From: Xestospongia bergquistia
Lineage: Eukaryota > Porifera > Demospongiae > Haplosclerida > Petrosiidae
NCBI GenBank assembly: GCA_963965975.1
Contig: OZ014412.1
Coordinates: 6,512,501-6,576,500 of the forward strand
DNA length: 64,000 bases
Direction of reading: 5' to 3'
This document shows positions 1 to 12,079 of this stretch, piece after piece. Within the stretch, counting starts at the first letter, position 1, and each line of letters begins with the position of its first letter. The notes beneath the pieces are model-generated. The model made no database searches. It saw nothing but the letters and a program-made list of their open reading frames with translations, and was not told the origin of the DNA. Both the position numbers and the translations under genes were made by a program.

Positions 1-42
1 TCAATACTGATATAATCTTATTTTCTATTTGCTATACTCTAG

Positions 43-3000
43 GCTTACCATAGAAATATGTATGCTCCTACTTATGTCTGGATAATACCAATGTGGTATA
101 ATGTAGGCTGGTGGAATAATACAGTTAATTCGTCCTGTACACCAAAGATCATGATGACAGTTCTTAATGGTACACTTGGCACTATACCCAGTGGATTCTT
201 TGTTATGGAGGATAACTCAAGGAAAGCTTTCTCTGGGGTGGTAAGAAATATATGATTAATTTCTAATTGAAAAAGAAATATTATACATGCATGTAAACTG
301 TTGAGCTAATTCTACACTGTTAAAATGGATTGATTATTTCAACCAATTCATGATCACTTGAGTTGCATAAAATACATCAAATAGTATTTAAAATATATAC
401 TCTTTACGTGTACTAATTTACTATGAATTTGCATAGTTCATGGATTTCAACAAATGACTTCTCAAAAAGGATGTGTATGTGTGTGATATAAATTCCATAG
501 TGACAGCATAACAAAAAACCCAAAATGTTCAAGGGCCAAATGATAGTATTAATTTGGTCTATAATCTATTACCATACTGAATAAACTTACTACTAGCTTT
601 GTAATACTAGTCAAGTGATGCAATCTGGTTGTTAAAGGTAGTTAGTTAACAGGTCTTGTAACTTAAGATGTATAATTATAAGAATGAACTACTAGGTCCT
701 GTTGATATTATTTCTATCATCAATTATGTATTGGTTCAATGGTACCTGAATATTCATTAATTAGTTAGTTAAAATTAGTTAAGTAACTACAATATAACTA
801 GATTAAAATAATAATATAAGAGGGTTTTAGTTTTAGTTATATAGTAAGTTAACTAAAGCAATCAGGCACTGTACACTAAATGAAAACAAATCCTTTTATC
901 AACATCTCTTTTCTCGTTAATCATTCTTAGTACCAGTAACATTACAGTATACTACATTATTATCTAAAAAAATTCATTGTGTCCACTGAAATATGAGATA
1001 TTTCAGTAATACATGTATTTTTTGTACTAATGAGTATAGATTATTTCTGTATGTTAGGTACTGGTACCCTTATTGAAAGTAAATTTCTTTGACTGATTTC
1101 TCATTTCTCTTTGGTCATCTCTATTAACATTAGTAATATTACTGTTAACAATATCTCTTTTCCTGTAGACACCACAGCAGTTTTTAGACAACTATACTGC
1201 TCTGCTTGAAGAGCCAAGATACAAATCTCAAAATTTAACTAGGGTCAATGCTATAGGATTGGTCCATGAAGGAATATGGTCATTAGCTATTGGACTTGAC
1301 AATGCAGTGAAACGGATAGCTATGGGAAATGACAGTGGATGTGAGGGGTTACCAGGAGATTTGGTACCTTTAGAGGAGTTTGATTATACTAATGAAAGAG
1401 TGGGCTGTATTCTGAGACAAGGTTTTGCTGAAGTTAATTTTCTTGGAATTACTGTGAGTTGCCCTATTTTCCTTGTATATTAAACAAGGAGTAGATTTTC
1501 GAAGTATATATTTATTGTAAAATCATTCCTAGTTTGTTATAGTCTTAAGAGTTTATATGTCATGTTCTGTGGTTACTATAACACATGTTAATCTTTAATA
1601 TTAGGGTCCTGTTTATTTTAATACAAATGGAAGTCGTCCTGACAATATTCATGATGTTAAACAGTATAGAATATCTGGTGGTAAGTATATAACAAGAATT
1701 AGTAAAATGTTGAATTCATTCTCTTATAGACACAGTCAATCCAGATACAATAGCGTATGTAGCAATTGGCATTAAAAAGAGTAATTTCACTTTCAAAATG
1801 GGTGAATCTAATGCACGGATTTGGAAAGGTAGAAAGTAAATATCATTGGTGTCAGATGGAAAGTATGATACTCAAATACTGAATATTTTGTGTATGAATT
1901 TCTGGTATTGAGATACTGTCTTTGGTGTAAAAGATCAAAGAAGTATAAATAGCAGCCCATAAAATAGCACTTATGTTAAATTCATTTTCATATACATATG
2001 GCATTTATATATATACAAGTACATTTGATTAATGTATTTTAATGTGTAAAATTGATTTGTAGTGTATTAACTATTATGTTACTATTACTACTATTATTAT
2101 GATGCAGTGAAGAGAGTATAGACATGAGTTTGTAAAGAAATATTTATTGCATATCTTAAAAATTTAAACAATATGGGATGATTTAAATGATTGTCCTTTT
2201 GCTGTATATGAGAACAGTTGATACATACATGTAATATGCTATAGAACCTACAAGCTATTATTATTATTATGTCACTAGATGGTACTCCTCCTTATGATGG
2301 TTATGAAGTGGACACTATACACCAGAATCATCTAGCATTGATTATAATTTATGATATTGCAGCATTTGTTGGTCTCATCTTTGTAGCAGTATGTCTTGTG
2401 TTTAATATTGTCTTTAGAAATAAAAAGTCAGTAACTGGATATTGTATGTCTTAGTTTGATTCTCTGATTTTCTCTCCCTTCCACCCTCCCTCTAATAGAG
2501 TTGTCAAACTTTCCAGTCCTAACTTGAATTATCTCATAATTGTAGGGGCTGCTCTCATGTACATATGTGTCTATTTCTATGTACATTCCTCAACAGTAAT
2601 GGATGTACAGACTGCTCTCTGTAATGTAAGATTATCACATAATGATCATTCATCCTCACTTCTATGATTTGTTCTATAATAAATTATTGTATTGCTTTAC
2701 CTTCAAATTAATGATCCATTCTTAATTTTCACATAGATCCGATTCTGGCTGTTCTTTTTAGGATACTCTGTCTGTTTTGCTGTCATTCTTTCCAAAGCAT
2801 GGAGAGTCTATTATATCTTTTACAATCCAAAACCTAAAAAGAAGGTTAATCACTAAGTTATAAAATGGTATCTTAGTCATCTCTCCTTCTTCCTCTCTCA
2901 CACACACAGGCACTAAAAGATTGGGTTTTATTTGTTCAAGTGTTAGTTATAGTATCTATTGATTTGATTATTATTGTCATTGGATCTGCCATTCCTCAGT

Positions 3001-4055
3001 CACGACTTATAGCTACCAGAATAAGAGATACTCAACATCCAGAAGATATAACGGTAAGCTAATTTTATCTGTCTTCACAAAATGTTAACAATGATTGTGT
3101 CTGTAATGTAACAGAAAAGTTTTTCTATACAAGAGTCTTTCAAAATAATATAACACATTTATTGGATAAGCTTACAAACATGTTTATATTATTACTAGAT
3201 AGTCAGTAAATTAGCACATTAATTTGTTTAACATTTAGTTGTATAAAGTTAAACAAGTACTGAAATATAACAAATAATAATAGGAGCATCTGAACATGAG
3301 TCTTAATTTTTCTTATTTACAGAACATATGCATCAATATAGTTGTCATAGTAATTTACTGAATTTTATTTTTATAACTTATCTAGGACGAAGGTATTTTT
3401 GAAAAACATTTCATCTATATGTGTGCTCAGAGTGGATCACAAATTTGGCTAGCAGTCTCCTTTTCATACAAAGCATTGTTACAACTAGTAGCAATATTTA
3501 TGGCATTTCATACTCGTCGTATTAAAGTTAAAGCTCTCAATGACTCAAAGGAAATAGCTGTCATTATCTACATCAACAGTATTATACTTGCATTGTTAGC
3601 AGTGACACAGTTTGCTCTTGAAACTTTTCACAATGTGTATGCTGCCATGTTTGGAGTAGCTCTACTGGTAGATGCAACTCTGTTTTTAGGACTCGTATTC
3701 ATTCCAAAGGTAAGGCTCATTCCCAATTTAATTTTACTTTTGTTGTAATTTTAAAGCAAGATTTTAATTAAAAAGTTTATTTCTTAATCTTCTTATTAAT
3801 TTGTAATATCAGATTTTCTTTTTAATCTATAGAGATTATTAATCAAGTCATTACATTTACATCTGATTTTTATTTCTACAGATGGTTAGTTTGTATCGTG
3901 ATCCAACTGGAGAGAATGTCCTTAGTTATTCTTTACCTTCTTCACATCCAACAAATAACACTGTTAGTGAGTCACCTGAGGAGACTATCAGTGGTCTACG
4001 AGCTAGAATAAAAGAACTGGAGTCTATGCTCTCCACTAAAGAGGTAAATATATGA
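43..4055 (+). CDS. GABA-B-type class C GPCR, copy R1 (5' part outside window)
   Basis: The exons read in frame at 43–240, 1169–1453, 1605–1680, 1730–1828, 2279–2426, 2499–2625, 2737–2844, 2910–3053, 3386–3709 and 3882–4055 (stop TGA), all with GT–AG borders and matching phases. The first two encode the C-terminal part of a Venus-flytrap ligand-binding domain, including AYHRNMYAPTYVW and the WIIPMW-like stretch typical of GABBR1. Exons from 2279 encode seven TM helices; VFNIVFRNKK followed by KLSSPNLNYLIIVG, SKAWRVYYIF and ALNDSKEIA resemble the GABA-B TM1–TM2, TM3 and TM5–TM6 signatures. There is no cysteine-rich domain, as expected for GABA-B rather than mGluR. The C-terminus has a short heptad-like segment (about LRARIKELESMLS), perhaps a reduced coiled coil. 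The expected role is a plasma-membrane G-protein-coupled receptor; the ligand cannot be told from sequence. I see no lesion in the visible part. The earlier exons lie left of the window. Confidence 0.9.
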
Positions 4056-5049
4056 AAAAATCATTACTGTGACATAATATCATATACTAAGAGCTGTTTA
4101 ATTGTACATATATAAATACTATGTATTATACTATAATGATATTATCATCTCAAATATATAGCTGGAGTCTACAACTTAATTTGATAAAGAAGTTTGAACT
4201 GAGAACAAAAGACTGATGTAATACTTATTTGTTGTATATGTGTCTTTCTCATATAATATATATATTAATTATGTATTTAGTAATTTTGTAATTATTATGG
4301 AACATGTGACTTTATAGATTGAACAAATAATTCAATACATGGGAAAAACATAAATAAATGATCAATTTGTTTTATTATTGTTAAAACATACTATATATAG
4401 TTACTTATTTATCAATAATTCATCAATTTATATTTACTAAATTAAGTTGATGTATTAATTAATGCTTCACACAATGAAACATTAACCAACAACAATTAAT
4501 CTCTTTATTAATGATTATTGATAACAAATATAATATAGTAATTTTAATTCAATACTGATATAACTGAAAAAGAACAAGGAAAGATTAACTTAAGAGTATA
4601 CGAATTTAATTTACGGAACATGCATATAAAGCCTTCTCGCATACCAGACCTAAACGAAAGACGTCTCAATCATAAGGGCTGGATCTAGACTATTTAGATG
4701 CACTGAACTGTCTATATACGCACTGCTAAAATGTTACCTTATTTTCTTATTTGCCTGCTCTGCTCTCTGCTGGTAGTACTCACAGCAGTAATGAAGACAA
4801 AATTCCTCTCCACTTTGCATATATTACTACAAAGACTGGAGGCTTCGTTGTTAATGGAGGTATACCAATTGTAGATTGGTCATTGGAGATGATCAATGAA
4901 CAAGACGACATTTTGCAGAATTATACACTAAATTATACAGATATATTGGATTCAAAAGTAAGTATTTAAAACACACATCATGCACTCACTAAATTCAATT
5001 ATATGATGCAATATTTTTCTTATAGTGTGATCATACTACAACTATTGGG

Positions 5050-5241
5050 ACAATTTCTGCACGCATATAGTATATCATATATATATACTATATAGATATC
5101 ACATATATGTATCATATATATGATATGCATACCATATATATATCAATTACTATATATCATATATATGATATGCATTTGATATATATATGCATATCATATA
5201 TATATCTTTTGGGAAAATTTCTGTATGCATATAGTATATCA

Positions 5242-5285
<44 letters not shown>

Positions 5286-5292
5286 ATATATA
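5050..5292. repeat. AT-rich microsatellite
   Basis: Long runs of TA/AT with degenerate ATATGATATGCAT units in intron 1 of the R2 receptor fragment. They end exactly where the adjacent MITE begins. Confidence 0.9.
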
Positions 5293-5530
5293 TGACCTGA
5301 TTTGTAAAAAGGAACCACTTCTGTCAAAACATTTGTGACTTGATTTGTGATAAAAAAAACAATGTTAAAAGATACTAAAAACAGTTTTGTATATATAAAG
5401 AATAGTTATGCATATATAACAACTGTATGTATACAAAACTGTTTTTTTTGAGATTTTTGAACAGTTGATTTTTCACAAATCAGTACAAATGCTTTTACAG
5501 AAGTGGTCCCTTTTTGCAAATCAGGTCACA
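5293..5530. mobile_element. TA-flanked MITE with TGACCTGATTTGC inverted termini (copy 1)
   Basis: The left end (TGACCTGATTTG) and right end (CAAATCAGGTCACA) are inverted repeats, and sub-terminal blocks also match the copy at 14858–15062 (for example GGAACCACTTCTGTC facing GAAGTGGTCCC). It carries no coding capacity. TA at the right border and the size of about 240 bp suggest a Tc1/mariner-type non-autonomous element. It lies in intron 1 of R2; introns 1 of R3 and R4 lack it. Confidence 0.85.
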
Positions 5531-5734
5531 TATAAGATGTGTACACACATTGCTAACTCAACCATGTACTTTAGAATACAATCTTTTTCTTACAGTGTGA
5601 TCATACTGCATCTTTAGATACTTTCTTTGAATTATTTTGGCAAAGTAATACAACTTATGTAGCATTGCTAGGATGTGGTTGCTCAACAGCAACTATTCCT
5701 GTGGCAGAAACCATGTTTTGTCTTCATGTGTATA

Positions 5735-5766
5735 CTACTACATATGGATGACTCCATATGTAGTAG
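5735..5766. repeat. Perfect 14-bp hairpin at the R2 deletion junction
   Basis: CTACTACATATGGA (5735–5748) and TCCATATGTAGTAG (5753–5766) are perfect inverted repeats around TGAC. The right arm is ancestral, since R4 has it near 26901–26916 with one change; the left arm is new in R2. It sits exactly where exons 3–5 are missing. Confidence 0.85.
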
Positions 5767-6384
5767 CATTTAAAGTACTCAATTACTGACATAATCTTAT
5801 TTTCTATTTGTTATACTTTAGGCCTACCACAGAAATATGTATGCTCCTACTTATGTTTGGATGCTACCAATGTTTTATAATGATGGCTGGTGGAATAATA
5901 CAGGTAATTCATCCTGTACACCAAAGATCATGATGACAATTCTTAATGGTACACTTGGCACTATACCCAATGGGATCTTTTTTACAGAGGATAACTCAAG
6001 GAAACCTATATCTGGACTGGTAAGACATAATTAAAATATTTGGCTATGATTATTAGAGTTAACATATTTCTTATTAAATAATAATTATTATACATGCATG
6101 TAAGCTGTTGAACTAGCTCTACACTGTTAAGATGAATTGATTATTGTAACCAATTCATGATTACTTGAGTTTTATTAATCACATAAAAATTATTAACAAC
6201 ACTTATTCTTTATATTACTAATTTGCATTGAAATTGCACAGTTTATGCACTTCAACAATAGATTTCTCAAAAAGGGTATGGTATTGTATAAATTCCATAA
6301 TAACTGCTCTCACCCTTTCACCCAGAAACTATGAAATTTATATTGTTTAACTAATAATACGTTAAACAGAATGTTTACTCAAAT

Positions 6385-6897
6385 ATCCAATATTGGACTG
6401 AATTATTGATATCACCTAATAATAGATAAATAGGTCTAAAGTGAGTTTCTATTATCCATTCATATTTCTATTTATTCATCCATCCTTATCAATATTAGGA
6501 TTATTACCTAAACCAAATACCGCAGCTACTGCTAAAAAATGAACCTTTAAATACAACACTCTCTTTTGATGATATAACAGACTAAACAAACAATGATTAT
6601 AATAAGACTATCATATATAATTGGACATATTAACATCAAAAGTTACACAAAAACGGATGTCTAGGAATGAAGCTATAAGGACAATATTTATACTGATCTC
6701 ATCAGCTGATACATGAAGTGTTACTTACATGTTTATCTTCATCAGCTAAAATGGACAGGTTAGTAATACTACTGACAGATAATTTATGTAGTGAGTGACT
6801 GCTTTCTATTTGAACAGTGTACTCTCTCTACAGATATAGAGATATAATAGACATGATGTATGATGTGTACTAGAGGTAATCCACTTACTAAAGGGTT
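6385..6897 (-). pseudogene. NOMO 3'-end fragment (duplicate of about 8100–8680)
   Basis: This stretch is a near copy of the last exons and introns of the adjacent NOMO gene. The intron block with TTATTGATATCACCTAATAA, the C-terminal TM exon and the upstream GACAGATAATTTATGTAGTG block occur here and at about 8110–8680. Inside the TM exon a segment is missing (GCTAAAAAATGAACC against GCTAAAAACAGACC...AATGAACC), and the final exon is cut after its first codons. No open frame of useful length remains. It is a local duplicate left between the R2 fragment and the TRIM gene. Confidence 0.85.
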
Positions 6898-6936
6898 AGT
6901 GACTGTGACCACCTCTCTAGTTAGTTGTCTCTCAGA

Positions 6937-7719
6937 TTAGCGAAGCACATCAATCACTTCTTCCACCATGACATGTATCTCCTCTTTGATGACTTCTCCT
7001 TGCTCTCTGATCTCATTCTTTCTGCTTGTTAGAACAGTTAAAAGATCAGTAACAGCTATGATCTTATCGCTAACTGGCTTCAGACTTGTTTTCAATTTTT
7101 GACTGTGTTTGGGGTAGTAGTCAGATACTAAGTCATAATCATGATTTCTATGAATACATACAGTACAGTGATGACAGATGAGGTCTTCACATGTTTCACA
7201 AAATATCTCCAAAGGCTTATTATGATTAGGACAGTTTGTTTCTTGTTTCACAGGAAGCAATTTGGAAGCAGAGGTTGCTACCTCATCAATACTTGTTACC
7301 ATATGATTGGTGTTGGTAGGAAATTTCTTGTGAATCTCAATACATTTTTCACATAAACATTCTTTACAATAACCTGTTGCATTTGTTGTAGTACATATAT
7401 CACAGGTTACCTGTTGACGACCTGATACTTTTATCATTAGATTATGGACTTCCTTGAGATTGTTAATATGAAAAGCTGCAGGAAATCCAGCTGCTCCTGT
7501 TGGTTTAGGTAACTGGGCACGATGACGGCAAGTGGGACAAGAGATGAAGAAGCTATCTCCTTGAGAATCCAATGGTAGACCCTCCAGACATTGTTGACAG
7601 AAAGAATGGAAACAAGGTAAGATCTTAGGGTTGGTATAGAGATCAAGACATATAGCACAGGTGAGCTGTTCCTCTAATTTCTTGAGAGCTGAGGTAGAGG
7701 TTGTTCTGGGTACTGCCAT
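6937..7719 (-). CDS. TRIM-type RING/B-box protein, short
   Basis: A single open exon encodes 260 residues. Residues about 21–63 form a C3HC4 RING finger (CAIC, then CFHSFCQQC, then CPTC), the E2-binding module of ubiquitin ligases. Residues about 104–140 and 162–198 form two B-boxes (CDIC...CKECLCEKC and CPNHNKPLEIFCETC...HRNH). From about 200 to the end is a helical, charged stretch that looks like the start of the TRIM coiled coil. Family members usually go on to NHL, filamin, SPRY or other C-terminal domains; here a stop follows VIDVLR. The end lies 40 bp from the border of the duplicated NOMO fragment, so the 3' part may have been lost by rearrangement. An E3 ligase function is inferred from the family. 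Substrate unknown. Confidence 0.88.
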   Translation of the reverse strand: MAVPRTTSTSALKKLEEQLTCAICLDLYTNPKILPCFHSFCQQCLEGLPLDSQGDSFFISCPTCRHRAQLPKPTGAAGFPAAFHINNLKEVHNLMIKVSGRQQVTCDICTTTNATGYCKECLCEKCIEIHKKFPTNTNHMVTSIDEVATSASKLLPVKQETNCPNHNKPLEIFCETCEDLICHHCTVCIHRNHDYDLVSDYYPKHSQKLKTSLKPVSDKIIAVTDLLTVLTSRKNEIREQGEVIKEEIHVMVEEVIDVLR

Positions 7720-7912
7720 AATAAGCTCTAGAGAGACACCTGGTGCATATATTACAAAGCTAACAAAAAGAAAATTTCACCTTTTTGTAACCACATAAGA
7801 TATATATAGTTTTGATAATGTTGACCTTTTTTGTAGTAACATCACTTAATCTTATAATATAATGTTACTAGCTCATTTGGTAATCACATAAAGTTAAGCT
7901 TGCCACTAATCC

Positions 7913-7942
7913 TTGACAAGCTAACAGGCATCAGCTTGTCAA
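7913..7942. repeat. 10-bp perfect hairpin
   Basis: TTGACAAGCT (7913–7922) and AGCTTGTCAA (7933–7942) pair around a 10-nt loop, in the gap between the TRIM start and the NOMO stop. No T- or A-run makes it a known terminator type; its role is unknown. Confidence 0.6.
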
Positions 7943-8073
7943 AAAAGAGGGGTAAGCTTTTAGACTAGTGATATCCTCACTGGAGTAGCACCGTCATTGT
8001 CCTGACTTAGTTTATGTTTACATGTTATGTAAATTAAAAGACATGAAATATTATATTATTAATTTGTTGTCAT

Positions 8074-11000
8074 TTATCGTCCTCTTCCTCCTCTAGATAT
8101 CTCTCTAGTATTTCCAATATAAGACTGAATTATTGATATCACCTAATAATAGATAAATAGGTCTAAAGTGAGTTTCTATTATCCATTCATATTTCTATCT
8201 ATCTTCCATCCATTCATCTATCATATATCTATACCTTATCAATATTAGCTAAACCAAACACTGCAGCTACTGCTAAAAACAGACCAACAAATGAACCTTT
8301 AAATACAGCACTCTCTTTTGATGATATAACAGACTAAACAAACAATGATTATAATAAGACTATCATATAATTGGACATATTAACATCAAAGGTTACACAA
8401 AAATGTATCTAGTCAGTTTCAGACTCATGTATGTAGTGGATTTATCTATGTCTGGGAATGAGGCTATAAAGACAATATTTATACTGACCTCATCAGCTGA
8501 TACATGAAGTGTTACATGTTTATCTTCATCAGCTAAAAAGGACAGGTTAGTAATACTACTGACAGATAATTTATGTAGTGAGTGACTGCTTTCTACTTGA
8601 ACAGTGTACTCTCTCTATAGATATAGAGATATAATAGACATGATGTATAATGTGTACTAGAGGTAATCCACTTACTGAAGGGTTTAGTGGTAACTTAGAT
8701 AGACTAAAGAACCCCATAGGATCAGGTGTTGTTGTATAAACTATAGACTCCATATACTTATCACTGTATAATACAACCTAATAACTATTAATAACTAGTA
8801 CTATCTATATTAACATTTATACCTTTAATAAGTTCAGTAATTCTAGATCATTACTAACTATATTACCAGTCACTGTAATTTTAGTAGGTTTATATATAGC
8901 TAAGAAATTCTCTTCACTGATGTCATCTTCTGTAACCTTGAGAGAGAGAGGGGGGGGGGGAGGGGAGGGAGAGAGAGAGAGGAGATCAACTTCATTTCTT
9001 CCTTTAACATAACATTTATAACTTACCTTTACAAGTCGAGATATAGGTAGTCCTCTTTCAATAGAGGACTCTTTTTCTGTAGCCAGTGATATCTGATAGT
9101 CACAATGAGGCTATATCAGTGAGAGAGACTAAATTTTTGCAATAAAACTTTTGTTATACCTGAAGTCCTCTAAATCGATATACACCATCTTTATCAGTGA
9201 TTACTACATCATGAAACTCATTACATGGACTGTTATCATCTACTGTAGTTAATACCTTAAGGATACCAAGATAAAGAGAGAGAGGTTAACTTACAAACAA
9301 TACTTACAGTGACTGTTATTCCTTCTAGTGGTGTTCCATTGAGAGAGGTCACTTTACCACTACAACTAATGATATATATAGACAATAAGTACATCAATAT
9401 TTTAACTATTATTTTACTTACCTGAAGGCAACTCTCTTTGCAGTGAACTCTACTTTCATATGTTCTCCTTGATTTAACTCTATAACCTTAAACACACAGA
9501 GTAACATGATGACACCCACAGTCATCCACACAGTAATATGATCAGACAAGCAAATACAACAACAGAAGACAATACTAACATACTAATATATGTACCTTGG
9601 AGGAAGGCTGGAATTCAAACTCTCTTAATAAAGGTTTTATATAATACTGACCAGGTGACTATAAGTAATAACAAATATATGTAATAATACAATAATTATA
9701 TAGACATTAGTATATTGTATGTAACTTAATATATGACACTATTATATCATAATATTATAACATGTACATCTCATATTACTGCAGTAATATCATATATGAG
9801 TCATTCAAATTACATCACATGAAACATGTACATCCAATACTATTGTAGTAATAGTAGTATATCATATGAGTCATTATATGTACATGTACATCCAATACTA
9901 TTGTACTAGATAGTATTACATCATGTGAGTCATTATATGTACATGTACATCCAATACTATTGTACTTGATAGTATTACATCATATGAGTCATTATATGTA
10001 CATGTACATCCAATACTATTGTAGTGATAGTATTACATCATATGAGTCATTATATGTACATGTACATCCAATACTATTGTAATGATAGTATTACATCATA
10101 TGAGTCATTATATGTACAATTAAACTAACTATATCAATGTGAATTAGAGTACCATCTTCATTAGTTTTATTAGAACTTCTCATATCTTCTCCACTAACAG
10201 ATACTAACACACCAGTAAGTGGTTCAGTAGATAATTGATCAATTACCTATAATTATATAATAATATTCTAGTTTGTCTCTTTAAAAATTCATCTGTTTGT
10301 CCATTTGTCATCTACCTGTCCATCAATCAATTTACCCACCTATTCATCCATCCATCCATCCATCCATCTATTAGTCTGTCTGTTCGCCAGTCCATCCATC
10401 ATCTATCCATAATACTTTGATAGTGAGTTGAGATTTCTTCATTGCTTTAAAAGAGTACATGTCATTGTCTAATGGTTCAAATACATATTGATCTAAAGTA
10501 GCACTCTATAGAAAGTGAAAGACATATATCATATTAACAACACATGCACACACAATATCTTACCACTGTATGGTGAACAGTTCCTGGTAATGGACCTGCT
10601 TTGTATGTCCCCTTGTCATCAGTTATTACCTCAATAGTTGGGTCACTGGAATTGGTTACTATGGTAACCAAGACACCTGCCAGAGGAGGTTCTATGTGAC
10701 CTGTGATAAAGAGTCCCTCCATACAATGAAATGAAGGGACTGCCTCTGGACAGTCTAAAGACAGAAAAGAAGGATGAGGAAGAGAGATATTTGAAGTTTC
10801 ATAGTCTGGTCACTAACCTTCTCCAATAGTATAAGTCAACTTCTCTGGTGAACACAACAGTTTTTTGGATTGAGGAATAATTACAGTTACAGACCCAGGT
10901 CTATGGAATAACCTCAATACAAGAAATGTAATAAGATGATATAATTACTTGGCATTAAAAGAATATTGATAGACAATATCATCATCTGATAATCTTGAGT

Positions 11001-11965
11001 TAGTAATAAATGGTTTTAATATTTGAGTGTCATCTTTATTAGTCTCAGAACTATTAAGATAATAATAATAATAATAATAAATTTAATATATTATATTAAT
11101 ATTTATAATATAATTATTATATTGTAGATTACTTACCTAATAATGGTTAGTGATATATTAACAGGATCACTATTACCAGGTGGAGTAGATACTGATATAT
11201 TGACTGTATGACTTACAGCAGTTATTGTAAGAGGAACAGGAAGTGAACTATAAGATCAATATCATATATATTAGTATGGTAAACTGGTAATGATTAACCA
11301 GTCAAACCAGTATGAATCAATACATATTGATTCTTGTCATACTTTTATCATACTGGTTTAACTGGTTTACTATACTGGTTATCATATTGCTTGCTAGTTA
11401 GACAGATTGATAACACCATTTCATCTTAGCATTAACTTATTATAATAGCTATCATACTGGTTTGACTGGTGATTTATACTAGTTTATCATACTGGTTTGA
11501 CTGGTGATTTATACTAGTTTATCATACTGGTTTGACTGGTGATTTATACTAGTTTATCACTGGAACACTGACTTACGTCAAAAACATGTACATATCTGCA
11601 TCAAACTGATGACATGATCTTGGAACAATACTAAAGTCTCCTATTATTAAATGATACGTCACAACATTATCAATTACATGTAGTACCTAGACGCTCAATA
11701 CATATATTATTTAACCCTTTAGTGACTGCAAAACTTTGCGTTAGATTATCTCCTTCTTTCATGTCCTATGACATTGAAATTAGATAAGACACATCCACTA
11801 ATTGTAATATCGCACACTTACCACATGCATATCATGTGATGAACGGATGACGAGTAAATGACCTTTTTGATCTATTTGAATAAGGTGTGGCTCAGAGTTT
11901 TCATTAATAACAACATCAAATGATTCTTTAGACCAGCACCATTGAAGAACACTAACTAGAACAAC

Positions 11966-12027
<62 letters not shown>

Positions 12028-12033
12028 CAGAGA

Positions 12034-12079
<46 letters not shown>

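Larger units (their letters stand above)
4731..6019 (+). pseudogene. GABA-B-type receptor fragment, copy R2
   Basis: Only three pieces of the receptor remain: exon 1 (about 4731–4957), most of exon 2 (5596 to about 5712) and exon 6 (5822–6019, AYHRNMYAPTYVWMLPMFYN). Exons 3–5 are gone. Exon 2 stops inside its last codons and runs straight into intron sequence and a hairpin. No ligand-domain exon after exon 6 and no TM exon follows; the sequence passes instead into a broken NOMO 3' end. In exon 1 the ATG at 4731 reads a hydrophobic leader, but in a different frame from the receptor frame, which has a TAA at 4727–4729. Compared with R3 there is a net 4-nt loss between the ATG and the mature part. 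This copy cannot make a receptor. Confidence 0.9.

Noticed and set aside
9831..10115. Regularly spaced repeats that could suggest a CRISPR array
   Set aside because: The whole 58–59 bp unit repeats with no unique spacers, inside an intron of an animal gene. It is a minisatellite.
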